From assembly GCF_000220255.1 (NCBI RefSeq), contig NZ_GL982513.1, positions 1,015,836 through 1,079,835 on the forward strand: 64,000 nt of DNA, given 5' to 3'. The stretch comes from Prevotella pallens ATCC 700821 (lineage in GTDB: Bacteria; Bacteroidota; Bacteroidia; Bacteroidales; Bacteroidaceae). The position numbers were made by a program, and so were the translations under genes. Under the pieces are notes generated by a model, which saw only the letters and a list, made by a program, of their open reading frames with translations, did no database searches and had not been told where the DNA came from. Of the stretch, positions 44,170-53,624 are shown one piece after another (the stretch's first letter is position 1; each line of letters begins with the position of its first letter).

Positions 44170-46674
44170 TTATCGTTTTATAGAATTATCGTTTTTATTT
44201 CCATATTTACTGTTATGGTAGTTACCAAAACTTCCATAATTTCCGTAGGCACCATATTTTCCATATTTTCCAGTTCCATATCGTCCATACTTTCCATATC
44301 GTCCATAGCCGTAATAGTAACCATATTTCTTTTTAGACATATCGACACCATTAAGCACAATATTCATTTTGGGAAGTTTCTTTTCGGCTGAAAGTTCATT
44401 AATCATATCGAAAGAAGACTTCAGGGTATAATCGGCGCGACACATATAAACAGTTGCATCTACGATTCTTCCAATTTGTAAAGTATCGGTAACAAGACCA
44501 ACTGGTGCGGTATCTACAATAACATAATCGTACTCTTGACGTAATTGTTCGAATACTGTATTTAAAGAATGGCGTGCTATTAACTCTGTTGGGTTTGGTG
44601 GAATAGGACCAGCCATTAATAAATCTAAGTATTGATTTACACCAGAAGGAATAATTTGTTCTTTTAAATCTTCTAATGTTGGATCGTTCTTTATAAGCAA
44701 GTTTGTGATACCATGTTTATGGTCGTTTATTTTAAATTGTTCGGCAAGACGTGGTCTACGAATATCGAGACCAACAAAGATAACTTTTTTGCCTAACAAT
44801 GCAAAACTTACTGCAAGGTTAGCTGCTGTAAAGGTTTTACCTTCACCCGAAGTAGACGATGTAAAGAGAATAACTTTTTGTTTCTCCTCCAATATAAATT
44901 GTATATTGGTACGCATTGCACGGAACACTTCTTCCATTTGGTTATTCTGATTTTCGTGTACCACAATATCGGCTTTTCCTTTGGCTGCATCGTTTGCAAC
45001 AGGAACATCGGCAATAATAGGCAATTTGGTAAGTCGTGCTACATCGTCGTGTCCTTCAATCTTATATCTAAATAGCTGAATGAGGAATAGAATAAGTGAA
45101 GGTAAAAGAAGTCCGATAAAAAATGCTACCAAATATATCATTTTTGTATTTGGACTTACAATGCCTGCAAATTGTGGATCATCAATAAGTTTACCTTTGT
45201 CTACTGTAGCTGCAAGCGACATACTATTTTCTTCTCGCTTTTGTAGCAGCATAGAGAACAAATTAGACATAACATCTTTCTCACGATCGATAGATTGTAT
45301 CATTCGTTCTTGCACAGGAGCTTCAGCAACTTGTGTGTTATATTTTTGGAATTGACTTACAACAGCATCACGTTGTATCTCCAAATTATTACGTGCTGTT
45401 TCAATTGCACGTCTAATATTCTTGTTAAGTGTTCTTATCTGATCGGTAAGTGGTTCTACTACAGGTGAATTTACTGATGCGCTACGAAGAAGACGATTTC
45501 TTTCTAACACCAACTCATTATATTTATTAATAAGACTTGATGCAGTTGCATCGCTTAATCCAACATCAGAAGGTATTACTTGTGTGAAATCTCTTGATGA
45601 ATTTTTTACTTCTGATGCAACGCTATTAAATAGTTGGATTTGGGTTTCCATATCCGTTAGCTTTTGTTCAGATGTAGTTTGATTTGTGAAACTACTTGCT
45701 GCATTCATTTGTTGTTCTACAACACCATTTCGTTGTTTGTATTTTTGCAACTTTCCTTCACTTGCGCCTAATTCCTGGCTAATTTTGCCAAGGCGTGAAC
45801 TTATAAAACGTTCAGTACTAAGCGCAATTGTATTTTTATCTTCGTTTGCCTGACGGTTATAAGCCACAACAAGTTGCTTTAAATAGTCGATACTTCTATT
45901 TGGAATTTCGTCTATCATTTTAAGATAAGCAATGCTTGTTCCTTGTGTACTTTTTGATATCTGAATGTTGTTTACATATTGTCCACACGCATCTCTTGGC
46001 GATTGCAACACAACTTCTAGTTCTTCTCCTTTTCTTAAAATTTTACCTTGATTAGAAGATATTGTAATTATGCCGGCACGTGTTGCTATAGAATGTGGCA
46101 ATGAGTAGAATTTAGTATTCAATGTAAATGGTCCTTCTGCATCGCGTTCATTAGTTGGTACATAATAAGTACCTGTCAGAATGAAAGTATTGCTATCGCG
46201 TTTAATAGAAAGCTCTATTGGTCTATTCAGATTTTCCAAATGTTTACTATCTACATCTACACTTAGTGGTTGGTCTCTATAGAGCGTTATAGTTTTAAGT
46301 CGCCCTTTTGTTATGTAATTAACATAAAGTTTTAAGTCGCGCACTGCATCTTGAGCAACTGATCTGGAACCAAGTATTTCTATTTCGTTATCAATACCTT
46401 CTGAATTAGACATAGTTCCAAGATTTGACGAATATTTAATTCCCGATTTTTTGTTATCGTCTTGGTCTTTAATAAGCAATTTTGCTACAGTCTGATAAGT
46501 AGGTGTTGTATAGCGCAAATAAATGGCAGCTAAACCAACACAGATAATTACAGATAGTATGAACCAATACCAATTTAGGATTACAGTACGATAAATTAAC
46601 TGAAAATCTATAAACGATTTTTCGTTTTCTTCCTGACCGTATTCTTTTTCTATATTTTTATTTTCTTCTATCAT
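44170..46674 (-). CDS. wzc: Wzc-type polysaccharide tyrosine autokinase
   Basis: This is a chain-length regulator and BY-kinase for capsule or exopolysaccharide export. Seen: a first membrane helix (LNWYWFILSVIICVGLAAIY), a long periplasmic coiled-coil part, and a second helix (MIYLVAFFIGLLLPSLILFL). A cytoplasmic kinase follows with Walker A TSGEGKTFTAANLA, Walker A-prime VIFVGLDIRRP and Walker B YVIVDTAP. The C-terminus is a Tyr/Gly tail (YGRYGKYGRYGTGKYGKYG and on) that would be autophosphorylated. It lies 12 bp after rfbA. The exporter Wza/Wzx genes are not in the window. Confidence 0.93.
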   Translation of the reverse strand: MIEENKNIEKEYGQEENEKSFIDFQLIYRTVILNWYWFILSVIICVGLAAIYLRYTTPTYQTVAKLLIKDQDDNKKSGIKYSSNLGTMSNSEGIDNEIEILGSRSVAQDAVRDLKLYVNYITKGRLKTITLYRDQPLSVDVDSKHLENLNRPIELSIKRDSNTFILTGTYYVPTNERDAEGPFTLNTKFYSLPHSIATRAGIITISSNQGKILRKGEELEVVLQSPRDACGQYVNNIQISKSTQGTSIAYLKMIDEIPNRSIDYLKQLVVAYNRQANEDKNTIALSTERFISSRLGKISQELGASEGKLQKYKQRNGVVEQQMNAASSFTNQTTSEQKLTDMETQIQLFNSVASEVKNSSRDFTQVIPSDVGLSDATASSLINKYNELVLERNRLLRSASVNSPVVEPLTDQIRTLNKNIRRAIETARNNLEIQRDAVVSQFQKYNTQVAEAPVQERMIQSIDREKDVMSNLFSMLLQKREENSMSLAATVDKGKLIDDPQFAGIVSPNTKMIYLVAFFIGLLLPSLILFLIQLFRYKIEGHDDVARLTKLPIIADVPVANDAAKGKADIVVHENQNNQMEEVFRAMRTNIQFILEEKQKVILFTSSTSGEGKTFTAANLAVSFALLGKKVIFVGLDIRRPRLAEQFKINDHKHGITNLLIKNDPTLEDLKEQIIPSGVNQYLDLLMAGPIPPNPTELIARHSLNTVFEQLRQEYDYVIVDTAPVGLVTDTLQIGRIVDATVYMCRADYTLKSSFDMINELSAEKKLPKMNIVLNGVDMSKKKYGYYYGYGRYGKYGRYGTGKYGKYGAYGNYGSFGNYHNSKYGNKNDNSIKR

Positions 46675-46686
46675 AATAGTATTCTT

Positions 46687-47571
46687 CTATTGATTGTTTT
46701 CGTCTGCAAGACAAAGGAGATATTGTCCATATTCGTTTTTCTTCATTGGTTCTGCATTTTCTCTTAACTGTTGGTTATTTATCCAACCTCTTTTATATGC
46801 AATTTCTTCTAAACAAGCAACTTTTAAACCTTGACGTTTCTCTATACATTCTATAAATGTGCTTGCCTCCGATAAACTATTGTGCGTACCTGTATCTAAC
46901 CATGCAAAGCCTCGTTGCAATGTTTGAACTTTTAGTTCTTGCTTTGCCAAATATTCTTGATTTACAGTGGTTATTTCTAATTCTCCTCGTGCTGAAGGTT
47001 TTATATTCTTTGCAATTTCCACAACACTATTAGGATAGAAATATAATCCTACAACAGCGTAATTACTTTTCGGGTGTTCGGGCTTTTCTTCAATACTAAG
47101 ACAGTTTCCTTTTTTATCAAATTCTGCTACGCCATAGCGTTCAGGGTCGTTCACAAAATAGCCAAATACAGTAGCTTTACCATCTTCTTCTGCTGTTTTT
47201 ACGCTTTCTTTCAGCATACCTGAAAAGCCTGCACCATAAAAAATATTATCGCCTAACACTAAACAAACAGAATCGTTTCCAATAAATTTCTCTCCAATAA
47301 TAAATGCTTGTGCTAATCCGTCTGGAGAAGGTTGTTCTGCATACTCAAAATTCACGCCTAATTCATGTCCATCACCTAAGAGTCGCTTAAAACCTGGTAA
47401 ATCGTATGGAGTTGATATTATCAATATTTCTTTTATACCTGCAAGCATTAATACTGAAATAGGATAATAAATCATGGGCTTATCGTAAATAGGTATTAAC
47501 TGTTTGCTAATGCCTTTAGTAATAGGATAAAGACGTGTGCCTGAGCCTCCTGCTAAAACGATACCTTTCAT
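46687..47571 (-). CDS. rfbA: glucose-1-phosphate thymidylyltransferase
   Basis: RfbA makes dTDP-glucose, the first step toward dTDP-rhamnose. Seen: [20 protein letters not shown] at the very start, [25 protein letters not shown] and [12 protein letters not shown] use the ATG at 47571 (294 aa, the family's usual length); the frame is open upstream but that stretch is not conserved-looking. The partners rfbB, rfbC and rfbD are not nearby. It is first in the rfbA-wzc transcript. Confidence 0.95.
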   Translation of the reverse strand: MKGIVLAGGSGTRLYPITKGISKQLIPIYDKPMIYYPISVLMLAGIKEILIISTPYDLPGFKRLLGDGHELGVNFEYAEQPSPDGLAQAFIIGEKFIGNDSVCLVLGDNIFYGAGFSGMLKESVKTAEEDGKATVFGYFVNDPERYGVAEFDKKGNCLSIEEKPEHPKSNYAVVGLYFYPNSVVEIAKNIKPSARGELEITTVNQEYLAKQELKVQTLQRGFAWLDTGTHNSLSEASTFIECIEKRQGLKVACLEEIAYKRGWINNQQLRENAEPMKKNEYGQYLLCLADENNQ

Positions 47572-47734
47572 ATTCGTATTTTTTAAGTGCTTTATTATAT
47601 TGAAGTTATACTCGGCTAGAATAGGCAAATAATATGCTTTTCTCAATCTTCACATCTCGTTGAAACATTCCAATAGTTACTTGCAAATAGTTATCACCTT
47701 TTATTCCAATTCCGAGTTATTCTGTTTTTGTTCG

Positions 47735-47763
47735 CAAAGGTAATCAATAAAATTGATATTCAA
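47735..47763 (-). promoter_or_regulatory. promoter of rfbA-wzc
   Basis: On the minus strand: TTG (47763-47761), 18 bp, TACCTTTG (47742-47735), with a leader of about 160 bp to rfbA. Confidence 0.65.
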
Positions 47764-47850
47764 GGCATCTACAATAAAAAATGTTATTATATGTACCTTT
47801 TTATCTCAAATATTCTAAAACATACGATACATTTATATATCTTCATTTTT

Positions 47851-47938
47851 CTTATTATTGTTTCTCTAATTTCTAATTATATTTTTCTTGTTTTCTTATT
47901 ATAATTTTTTATTTTTTTATTATAAAATGAGAAGACTA
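47851..47938. repeat. array F: four AT-rich 22-bp units
   Basis: Units start at 47851, 47873, 47895 and 47917, an exact 22-bp period. Starts read CTTATTATTG, CTAATTATAT, CTTATTATAA and TTATTATAAA; linkers are T-rich in the first three. Low sequence complexity makes this the weakest array. Confidence 0.6.
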
Positions 47939-48384
47939 TATAAATATCTGGTAATAAGTGGTTTATGGAACTGCATTTTTACTTATTTTTCATATTTAGA
48001 TACGATTGATTTATTTGCTAAATAGCTGTAAAATGCAAGTGAAAGATTCTATTATTAGTTGTATTAAATTAGACTCATTTTAAGATGGTAAAATTTTGTA
48101 CCCCCCCATAGAAGGTTAGATAGCAATGTGTTTATTAATTTTATAAAGAGATTGCTCTCAAATCTCTTCTATTTTCTTGTAATTATTTTGTTGATTCATT
48201 TTTTTGATAATGTAGTTCGCTATATTTCACCACAAAAATAGACGGTTTGTTTAGCAATTATGCAATACACATATTCTCTAATGTTCCATTTTTTGTTTAA
48301 TTTAGCTAATTCTAATGAATGTGGATAGGGTGAATTATCAACTAAAAAAAACAAGTTATATGTCCCAATCTTATTTTATTTTCT

Positions 48385-48392
48385 TAACTTTG
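48385..48392 (+). promoter_or_regulatory. -7 box upstream of the 48446 gene
   Basis: TAACTTTG, 53 bp before the ATG. No clear -33 element. Confidence 0.55.
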
Positions 48393-48445
48393 CACGCACA
48401 AAGAGCAATGGCTCAATTATTAATCAAAATTATTTATAGATTAAA

Positions 48446-49081
48446 ATGGGAATATTTTCGAAAATATTTAATAGAAATAACGAAGACCAGGAAAAAGTTG
48501 GTGGAATGAACGACTATATGACCTTAGTTCGTGTATATTTTCAGGCAGTTCTTGCCTCTCGATTAGGAATAACCAACCTGTCAATGTTACCAGACCTCCG
48601 TACTTATAAGCAAACTTTCCGAGTTCCAACTGTTAATAATAAATTAGGAGTAGGAGAGAAGAATAGTGTAAAGAAAACAATGAAAAACTTGTATGGTACT
48701 AGCGATTTGTTTTTTGATGAAATAGATAATAGTATAAAAAAACAATGCAAAAAGGTGCAAGATGCGCAAGGTTATCTTTATCAATTCCAAGCTTATACAC
48801 AAGATTTAATGATGTTAATAGGCAACTTAATGAAATTTAAATTGCGTATGCCTGGTTTCTTTAAGAAGCTTATTTATAGTATGACGGAGAAAACCGTAAA
48901 CGATATATATAATAAGAACGATTATAGCGATCCAGGTGTTGTTAAAACAGTATTGTCGGTTCGCCAACTATCACAACGGCTTGGATTTTCGCAGAAATGG
49001 GCTACAGAATTTGTCTATCAAATAGTTTTATTAGCCAAAAAAGAACCCAAACAAAATGCCGATGTAACGGCAAAGACATAG
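48446..49081 (+). CDS. conserved-looking protein of unknown function
   Basis: I recognise no family. Seen: a 211-residue protein with a short basic N-terminus (GIFSKIFNRNNED), no signal peptide, and mostly helical amphipathic sequence, including KFKLRMPGFFKKLIYSMTEK, which may contact membrane. Codon use is like its neighbours. It precedes the ZapB-like/ZapA/RNase Y genes on the same strand but is separated by a promoter, so a division role is only a guess. Confidence 0.7.
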   Translation: MGIFSKIFNRNNEDQEKVGGMNDYMTLVRVYFQAVLASRLGITNLSMLPDLRTYKQTFRVPTVNNKLGVGEKNSVKKTMKNLYGTSDLFFDEIDNSIKKQCKKVQDAQGYLYQFQAYTQDLMMLIGNLMKFKLRMPGFFKKLIYSMTEKTVNDIYNKNDYSDPGVVKTVLSVRQLSQRLGFSQKWATEFVYQIVLLAKKEPKQNADVTAKT

Positions 49082-49121
49082 CTTTGTATTGTTGAGAAAA
49101 GAAAATAATTAAGCGAAAAAT

Positions 49122-49152
49122 TTTGTTAAATTAAAACTTTAACGTAAATTTG
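49122..49152 (+). promoter_or_regulatory. promoter of zapA-rny operon
   Basis: TTTG (49122-49125), 19 bp, TAAATTTG (49145-49152), 20 bp before the ATG at 49173. Confidence 0.85.
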
Positions 49153-49172
49153 TAGCCAAAATGATATAGAAA

Positions 49173-49466
49173 ATGAATGCGAATGAAAAGGCCCTAAATA
49201 CTTTTGCGACTCGTGTTAGACAAATGATTCTTCAATATGAAGAAATGAAAAAGGAAAACAACGACTTGTATGAATTAGTGGACCAACGTGAAAAAGAGAT
49301 AGAAAAGCTCGAAGCACAACTAAAACAAGCACGAAACGACTATAATTCATTGAAAATGGCTAAGATGATAGAAATTTCTGATAGCGATATGGAAAATGCT
49401 CAGAAACGTATATCAAAACTTATCCGAGATGTAAATAAGTGCATCACACTCATTAGTGAGAAATAA
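49173..49466 (+). CDS. ZapB-like coiled-coil protein
   Basis: This 97-residue protein is almost wholly coiled coil (EEMKKENNDLYELVDQREKE, then heptads to about residue 70). Its size and position immediately upstream of zapA fit a division-associated coiled-coil partner of ZapA. ZapB proper is a gammaproteobacterial family, so only resemblance is claimed. The next gene starts 9 bp after its stop. Confidence 0.75.
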   Translation: MNANEKALNTFATRVRQMILQYEEMKKENNDLYELVDQREKEIEKLEAQLKQARNDYNSLKMAKMIEISDSDMENAQKRISKLIRDVNKCITLISEK

Positions 49467-49475
49467 CTAGAAAGA

Positions 49476-49769
49476 ATGGCTGACGATAAATTACATATAA
49501 GGTTACATGTATACGATACTGAACTATCGGTAAATATTCCTCGCGAAGACGAAGAATATTATCGAGCTGCTTCTAAACTTATAACAGATACTGTAAATAC
49601 ATATTCCACCTATTTTAAAGGTAAAAAAAGCGATAAAGACATACTATATATGGCTATGTTGGATATAACGCTTCATTACAAAAAAGAAGGTGCACTCAAC
49701 GACACAGCTCCATTCACAGATGTTCTTGGTAAACTCACTGCAGAGATAGAAGAAGCTTTAAAAAAATAA
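49476..49769 (+). CDS. zapA: cell division protein ZapA
   Basis: ZapA bundles FtsZ filaments. Seen: LHIRLHVYDTELSVNIPRED, EEYYRAASKLITDTVNTY, and a C-terminal helix for tetramer formation. The length of 97 aa is normal. It lies in the operon ZapB-like, zapA, rny. Confidence 0.9.
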   Translation: MADDKLHIRLHVYDTELSVNIPREDEEYYRAASKLITDTVNTYSTYFKGKKSDKDILYMAMLDITLHYKKEGALNDTAPFTDVLGKLTAEIEEALKK

Positions 49770-49803
49770 CCAAGATAAAAATAATATATAGAAATAATTT
49801 TAG

Positions 49804-51342
49804 ATGAGTTTTATAACAATAATAGTAGCCCTCGGTTGTCTCGCAGTAGGTTGTATAATTGGTTATGCTACATTCCGTTACATAATCGATAAACAATACA
49901 AAGAATCTATGGCAAAAGCCGAAAGAGATACTGAGGTATTGAAGGAGAAAAAACTACTCGAGGTAAAAGAAAAGTTCTTAAATAAGAAAAGCGAATTAGA
50001 AAAGGAAGTACAACAGCGAAATCATAAATTTCAGCAGAACGAAAACCGCTTAAAGCAAAAAGAAATTACGCTAAATCAGCGGTTAGACGAAATAAATCGC
50101 CGCAAGCAAGAAATAGAACAGCAGCAACAACGTGTAGATAACGAGAAAAAGTTGCTGATGGTAAAGGAACAAGAGTTAGAAAAACAAAAAGAGTTAGAGC
50201 GTGCAAAACTTGAAGAACTCTCTGGTTTGAGCGCAGACGAAGCGAAAAACCGACTTGTTGAGAGTTTGAAAGACCAAGCAAAACTGGATGCAGCATCATA
50301 TATTAATGAAATTGTTGACGAAGCAAAGCTAAACGCAAATCAACAAGCAAAGAAAATTGTTATTCAAACAATTCAACGTGTTGCAACAGAAACAGCAATA
50401 GAAAATTCTGTTAGTGTTTTCCACATTGAAAACGATGAAGTAAAAGGTAGAATTATTGGTAGAGAAGGCAGAAACATTCGTGCACTCGAAGCAGCTACAG
50501 GTGTAGAAATTGTAGTAGATGATACACCTGAAGCAATTGTTATTTCAGGTTTCGATCCTGTTCGTCGCGAAATTTGTCGTTTGGCTCTTCACCAATTAGT
50601 TTCTGATGGACGTATTCACCCAGCACGTATAGAAGAAATAGTTGCTAAAGTGAAAAAACAATTAGACAACGAGATAATTGAAACAGGAAAACGTACAGCA
50701 ATCGATTTAGGTATCCACGGTTTGCATCCAGAACTAATTCGTATTGTTGGAAAAATGAAGTATCGCTCATCATACGGACAAAATCTTTTGCAACATGCAA
50801 GAGAAACTGCAAATCTTTGTGGTATAATGGCAAGCGAACTAGGGTTAAATCCTAAGAAAGCAAAACGTGCCGGACTATTGCACGATATAGGAAAAGTACC
50901 CGATGAAGAGACCGAACTTCCTCACGCATTATATGGAGCTCGTATTGCTGAAAAATATAAAGAAAAACCTGAAATTTGTAATGCTATAGCAGCTCACCAC
51001 GACGAAACAGAAATGACCAGTCTTATTGCGCCAATTGTGCAAGTTTGTGATGCAATTTCTGGTGCTCGTCCAGGTGCTCGTCGCGAAATAGTAGAGGCTT
51101 ATATAAAACGTTTGAACGATTTAGAGGCAATTGCTATGAGCTATCCAGGTGTAACAAAAACTTATGCTATACAAGCAGGTAGAGAACTACGTGTTATTGT
51201 GGGCGCCGATAAGATGGACGATGCACAAAGCGAACAATTAAGTACAGAGATAGCTGAAAAGATTCAGAACGAAATGACTTATCCTGGACAAGTTAAAATT
51301 ACGGTTATTCGCGAAATACGCAGTGTTTCTTATGCAAAGTAA
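49804..51342 (+). CDS. rny: ribonuclease Y
   Basis: RNase Y is a membrane-anchored endoribonuclease that starts mRNA decay. Seen: an N-terminal membrane helix ([19 protein letters not shown]), a long Gln/Glu/Lys coiled coil (residues 30-150), a KH domain with [15 protein letters not shown], and an HD domain with [14 protein letters not shown] and AAHHDETE. The length of 512 aa is typical. The window also encodes RicT, an RNase Y helper in other phyla. A terminator follows. Confidence 0.96.
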   Translation: MSFITIIVALGCLAVGCIIGYATFRYIIDKQYKESMAKAERDTEVLKEKKLLEVKEKFLNKKSELEKEVQQRNHKFQQNENRLKQKEITLNQRLDEINRRKQEIEQQQQRVDNEKKLLMVKEQELEKQKELERAKLEELSGLSADEAKNRLVESLKDQAKLDAASYINEIVDEAKLNANQQAKKIVIQTIQRVATETAIENSVSVFHIENDEVKGRIIGREGRNIRALEAATGVEIVVDDTPEAIVISGFDPVRREICRLALHQLVSDGRIHPARIEEIVAKVKKQLDNEIIETGKRTAIDLGIHGLHPELIRIVGKMKYRSSYGQNLLQHARETANLCGIMASELGLNPKKAKRAGLLHDIGKVPDEETELPHALYGARIAEKYKEKPEICNAIAAHHDETEMTSLIAPIVQVCDAISGARPGARREIVEAYIKRLNDLEAIAMSYPGVTKTYAIQAGRELRVIVGADKMDDAQSEQLSTEIAEKIQNEMTYPGQVKITVIREIRSVSYAK

Positions 51343-51382
51343 AAACAACAGATAAAACGCTCTATAAATAAAACTAATAAAG

Positions 51383-51419
51383 AAAGGTGGACCCTTGTAA
51401 GAAGAGTCCACCTTTTATT
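51383..51419 (+). terminator. terminator after rny
   Basis: AAAGGTGGAC pairs with GTCCACCTTT around a 12-nt loop, followed by TTATTATA. It lies between convergent rny and copA-like genes. Confidence 0.85.
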
Positions 51420-51467
51420 ATATATGCACTACAAACAGTGCAGTTTAGATACTGAGAGTTTGTGTGT

Positions 51468-53387
51468 TTATTTCATCAACTTTAAGCGTAAACTATTTAG
51501 AACAACGCTAACACTTGAGAAAGCCATTAAAGCACTTGCCCAAGATGGAGTTATTTGCCAGTCAATGCCAAATATGTATAATACACCAGCTGCGAGCGGA
51601 ATACAAACAATGTTATATATAAACGCCCAAAACAGATTTTCCCAAATCATACGTACAGTGCGACGGCTTAATTGTAATGCCTCTGGTAAGGTACGAAGAT
51701 CGTCGCCCATAAGTGTAATTTGCGCAACGTCCATTGCAACATCAGTTCCTTTTCCTATCGCAATGCTAACATCAGCTAAAGCCAATGCTTGCGTATCGTT
51801 TATACCATCGCCAACCATTGCAACATGTTTTCCTTCTGCTTGTAAACGTCTAACTAAGTTCTCTTTATCTTGTGGCAGAACTTTGCTTTGATAATGTTTT
51901 ATTCCTGCTTTTTCTGCCCAATATTTAGCAGCTTCTTCCTTGTCTCCACTCATCATATAGACTTCCACACCATTTTTTTGCAATGTCTCCATTGCTTCGC
52001 GTGCATTTGGTTTTAGAGTTTCGCGTTCTTCTAAAGCCAGATTATCCGATTTGGTGAAGTCTATGTTTTTGTTTGGTATGGTTAGTGTGCCGGTTTTATC
52101 AGTTACGAGCGCATTAATCTTGCGCAAGTTTTCTAATGCCGAAGCATCTTTTATCAGTATTTGTTCTTCGGCAGCCTTACCTATACCTACCATTAGTGCT
52201 GTTGGTGTGGCTAATCCCATTGCACATGGACAAGCAATTACCAACACTGCAATTGCCGATAAGATGGCTTGTGGCAAATAAGCATTACCTCCAATAATCC
52301 ACCAAGCTAAGAAAGTAACGAGAGCTATTGTTGAAACAACAGGAACGAACACCAATGCAGCTTTATCTACGATGCGTTGAACAGGAGCTTTAGAACCCTG
52401 TGCTTCTTGAACCATACGTATAATTTGTGCTAACATAGTGTCTTTCCCTATTTGGCGAGCACGCATTCTTAATTTTCCTTGATTTGGAATAGTGCCTGCC
52501 AAAACTCTATCGCCTTTTTCCTTCTTTGCCGGATTAGGTTCGCCCGTAATCATACTTTCGTCAATGTAAGCTGCATTTGGAGTCATAAAACTTTCTGCCC
52601 AAACCACTTCTCCGTCTACAGGAATTTTCTCTCCAGTACGTACTTCTAGCAAATCGCCTACTTCAATTGTAGATATTGGCACTTCTTCTACCTTGTCGCC
52701 ATCTACAATATGTGCTGTCTTAGGTGTCATTCCCATCATCTCTCTAATAGACGATGCGGTTCCGTCTTTGGCTTTTTCTTCCAAAAGTTTACCTGTAAGC
52801 ACAAAGGTGATAATCATTACCGATGCATCGAAATATGTATGCCACACAATTCCTCTACTGCTCCACACGGATTCTCCCCAGAATGTATTGAAAACGCTGA
52901 ACAAGAAAGCTATTAAAGTAGACAAGGCAACAAGCGTATCCATATTTGCCAAACCATTTTTTAGCTGTTTCCATGCCGAAACATAGAACTGTTTGCCACA
53001 ATACAGCATATTGCCCAGCGCAACAAGCAAAGCCACCTGATTGCTGGTATTGTTATTTCCAAGATTAATCCAATGCATTGATATTGCCATAACACCAATG
53101 GCAAATATCCACGATAGAATAGCTTTACGCTTTAAAAGTGTGTAAGCTTGTTTTTCTATTTCAACTGCCGATCTTCCTTCTTCAATAACAAGGTCGTAGC
53201 CAATTGCGTTGATAGCTGCTTTCATATCTGTCAGCGAAACTTCGTCTGGATTGAAGTCTACTAATGCTGAACGCGATGGTAACGACACTGAAGCCGACGT
53301 TATTCCGTTTAAGCTATTTAGTTTCTTCTCTATATTGGCAGAACATGCCGAACATGCCATACCTATTACTGGAATGGTCCTTTTCAT
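51468..53387 (-). CDS. copA: CopA-like P1B-type ATPase lacking the N-domain
   Basis: This is a heavy-metal pump, probably for Cu+. Seen: one N-terminal HMA domain with GMACSAC (residues 9-15), the actuator motif MITGEPNP, the CPC membrane motif IACPCAMGLATP (residues 384-395), the phosphorylation site DKTGTLT (Asp430), SGDKEEAA (480-487) and VGDGINDTQALALADV. Odd: only about 43 residues separate DKTGTLT from SGD, whereas classical members have roughly 130-150 there, holding the nucleotide-binding domain and its HP motif. That domain is absent without a frameshift. The length of 639 aa reflects it. It is last in the MATE-copZ-copA string. Whether it hydrolyses ATP is open. Confidence 0.88.
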   Translation of the reverse strand: MKRTIPVIGMACSACSANIEKKLNSLNGITSASVSLPSRSALVDFNPDEVSLTDMKAAINAIGYDLVIEEGRSAVEIEKQAYTLLKRKAILSWIFAIGVMAISMHWINLGNNNTSNQVALLVALGNMLYCGKQFYVSAWKQLKNGLANMDTLVALSTLIAFLFSVFNTFWGESVWSSRGIVWHTYFDASVMIITFVLTGKLLEEKAKDGTASSIREMMGMTPKTAHIVDGDKVEEVPISTIEVGDLLEVRTGEKIPVDGEVVWAESFMTPNAAYIDESMITGEPNPAKKEKGDRVLAGTIPNQGKLRMRARQIGKDTMLAQIIRMVQEAQGSKAPVQRIVDKAALVFVPVVSTIALVTFLAWWIIGGNAYLPQAILSAIAVLVIACPCAMGLATPTALMVGIGKAAEEQILIKDASALENLRKINALVTDKTGTLTIPNKNIDFTKSDNLALEERETLKPNAREAMETLQKNGVEVYMMSGDKEEAAKYWAEKAGIKHYQSKVLPQDKENLVRRLQAEGKHVAMVGDGINDTQALALADVSIAIGKGTDVAMDVAQITLMGDDLRTLPEALQLSRRTVRMIWENLFWAFIYNIVCIPLAAGVLYIFGIDWQITPSWASALMAFSSVSVVLNSLRLKLMK

Positions 53388-53408
53388 TTTTCTTTCTCCT
53401 TATAATTC

Positions 53409-53621
53409 TTATAAAATTAGTTCGAAGCGACCTATTGCATCTACTGCCGCTTTTATTTTGTCGGGACTTACCAAATTGCTGTCGTACGAAACCTTTACTG
53501 TTTTGTTTGCTAAGTCTACTTCTGCAGTTTCTACACCTGCTATTTCTTTTATTGCGTTTTCTACACTTGCCTTGCAATGTTCGCAACGCATACCATTTAC
53601 TGTGAAAAATCTATTTTCCAT
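53409..53621 (-). CDS. copZ: CopZ-like metal-binding chaperone
   Basis: This 70-residue single HMA domain has the metal site GMRCEHC (residues 10-16), followed by VENAIKEIAGVETAEVDLAN and KTVKVSYD, the ferredoxin-like HMA fold. Known: such proteins deliver Cu+ to CopA-type ATPases. It lies 21 bp upstream of copA and 3 bp after the MATE gene. Confidence 0.9.
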   Translation of the reverse strand: MENRFFTVNGMRCEHCKASVENAIKEIAGVETAEVDLANKTVKVSYDSNLVSPDKIKAAVDAIGRFELIL

Positions 53622-53624
53622 AAT

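Larger units (their letters stand above)
47572..48445. other. 874-bp AT-rich intergenic region
   Basis: It contains the rfbA promoter, array F, a run of seven C at 48101-48107 just after AAAATTTTGTA, and a TAACTTTG box (48385-48392) for the gene at 48446. A 64-codon frame at 48315 starts upstream of that box and is not supported. No other gene is seen. Confidence 0.6.

Noticed and set aside
44122-44391. Frame antisense to the end of the Wzc-like gene
   Set aside because: It is the mirror of the Tyr/Gly repeat coding sequence and of a terminator.
48315-48509. 64-codon plus-strand frame
   Set aside because: It begins upstream of the TAACTTTG promoter box of the real gene at 48446 and overlaps that gene out of frame.
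51424-51891. 155-codon plus-strand frame opposite copA
   Set aside because: It starts in the rny terminator area and is antisense to conserved copA motifs.
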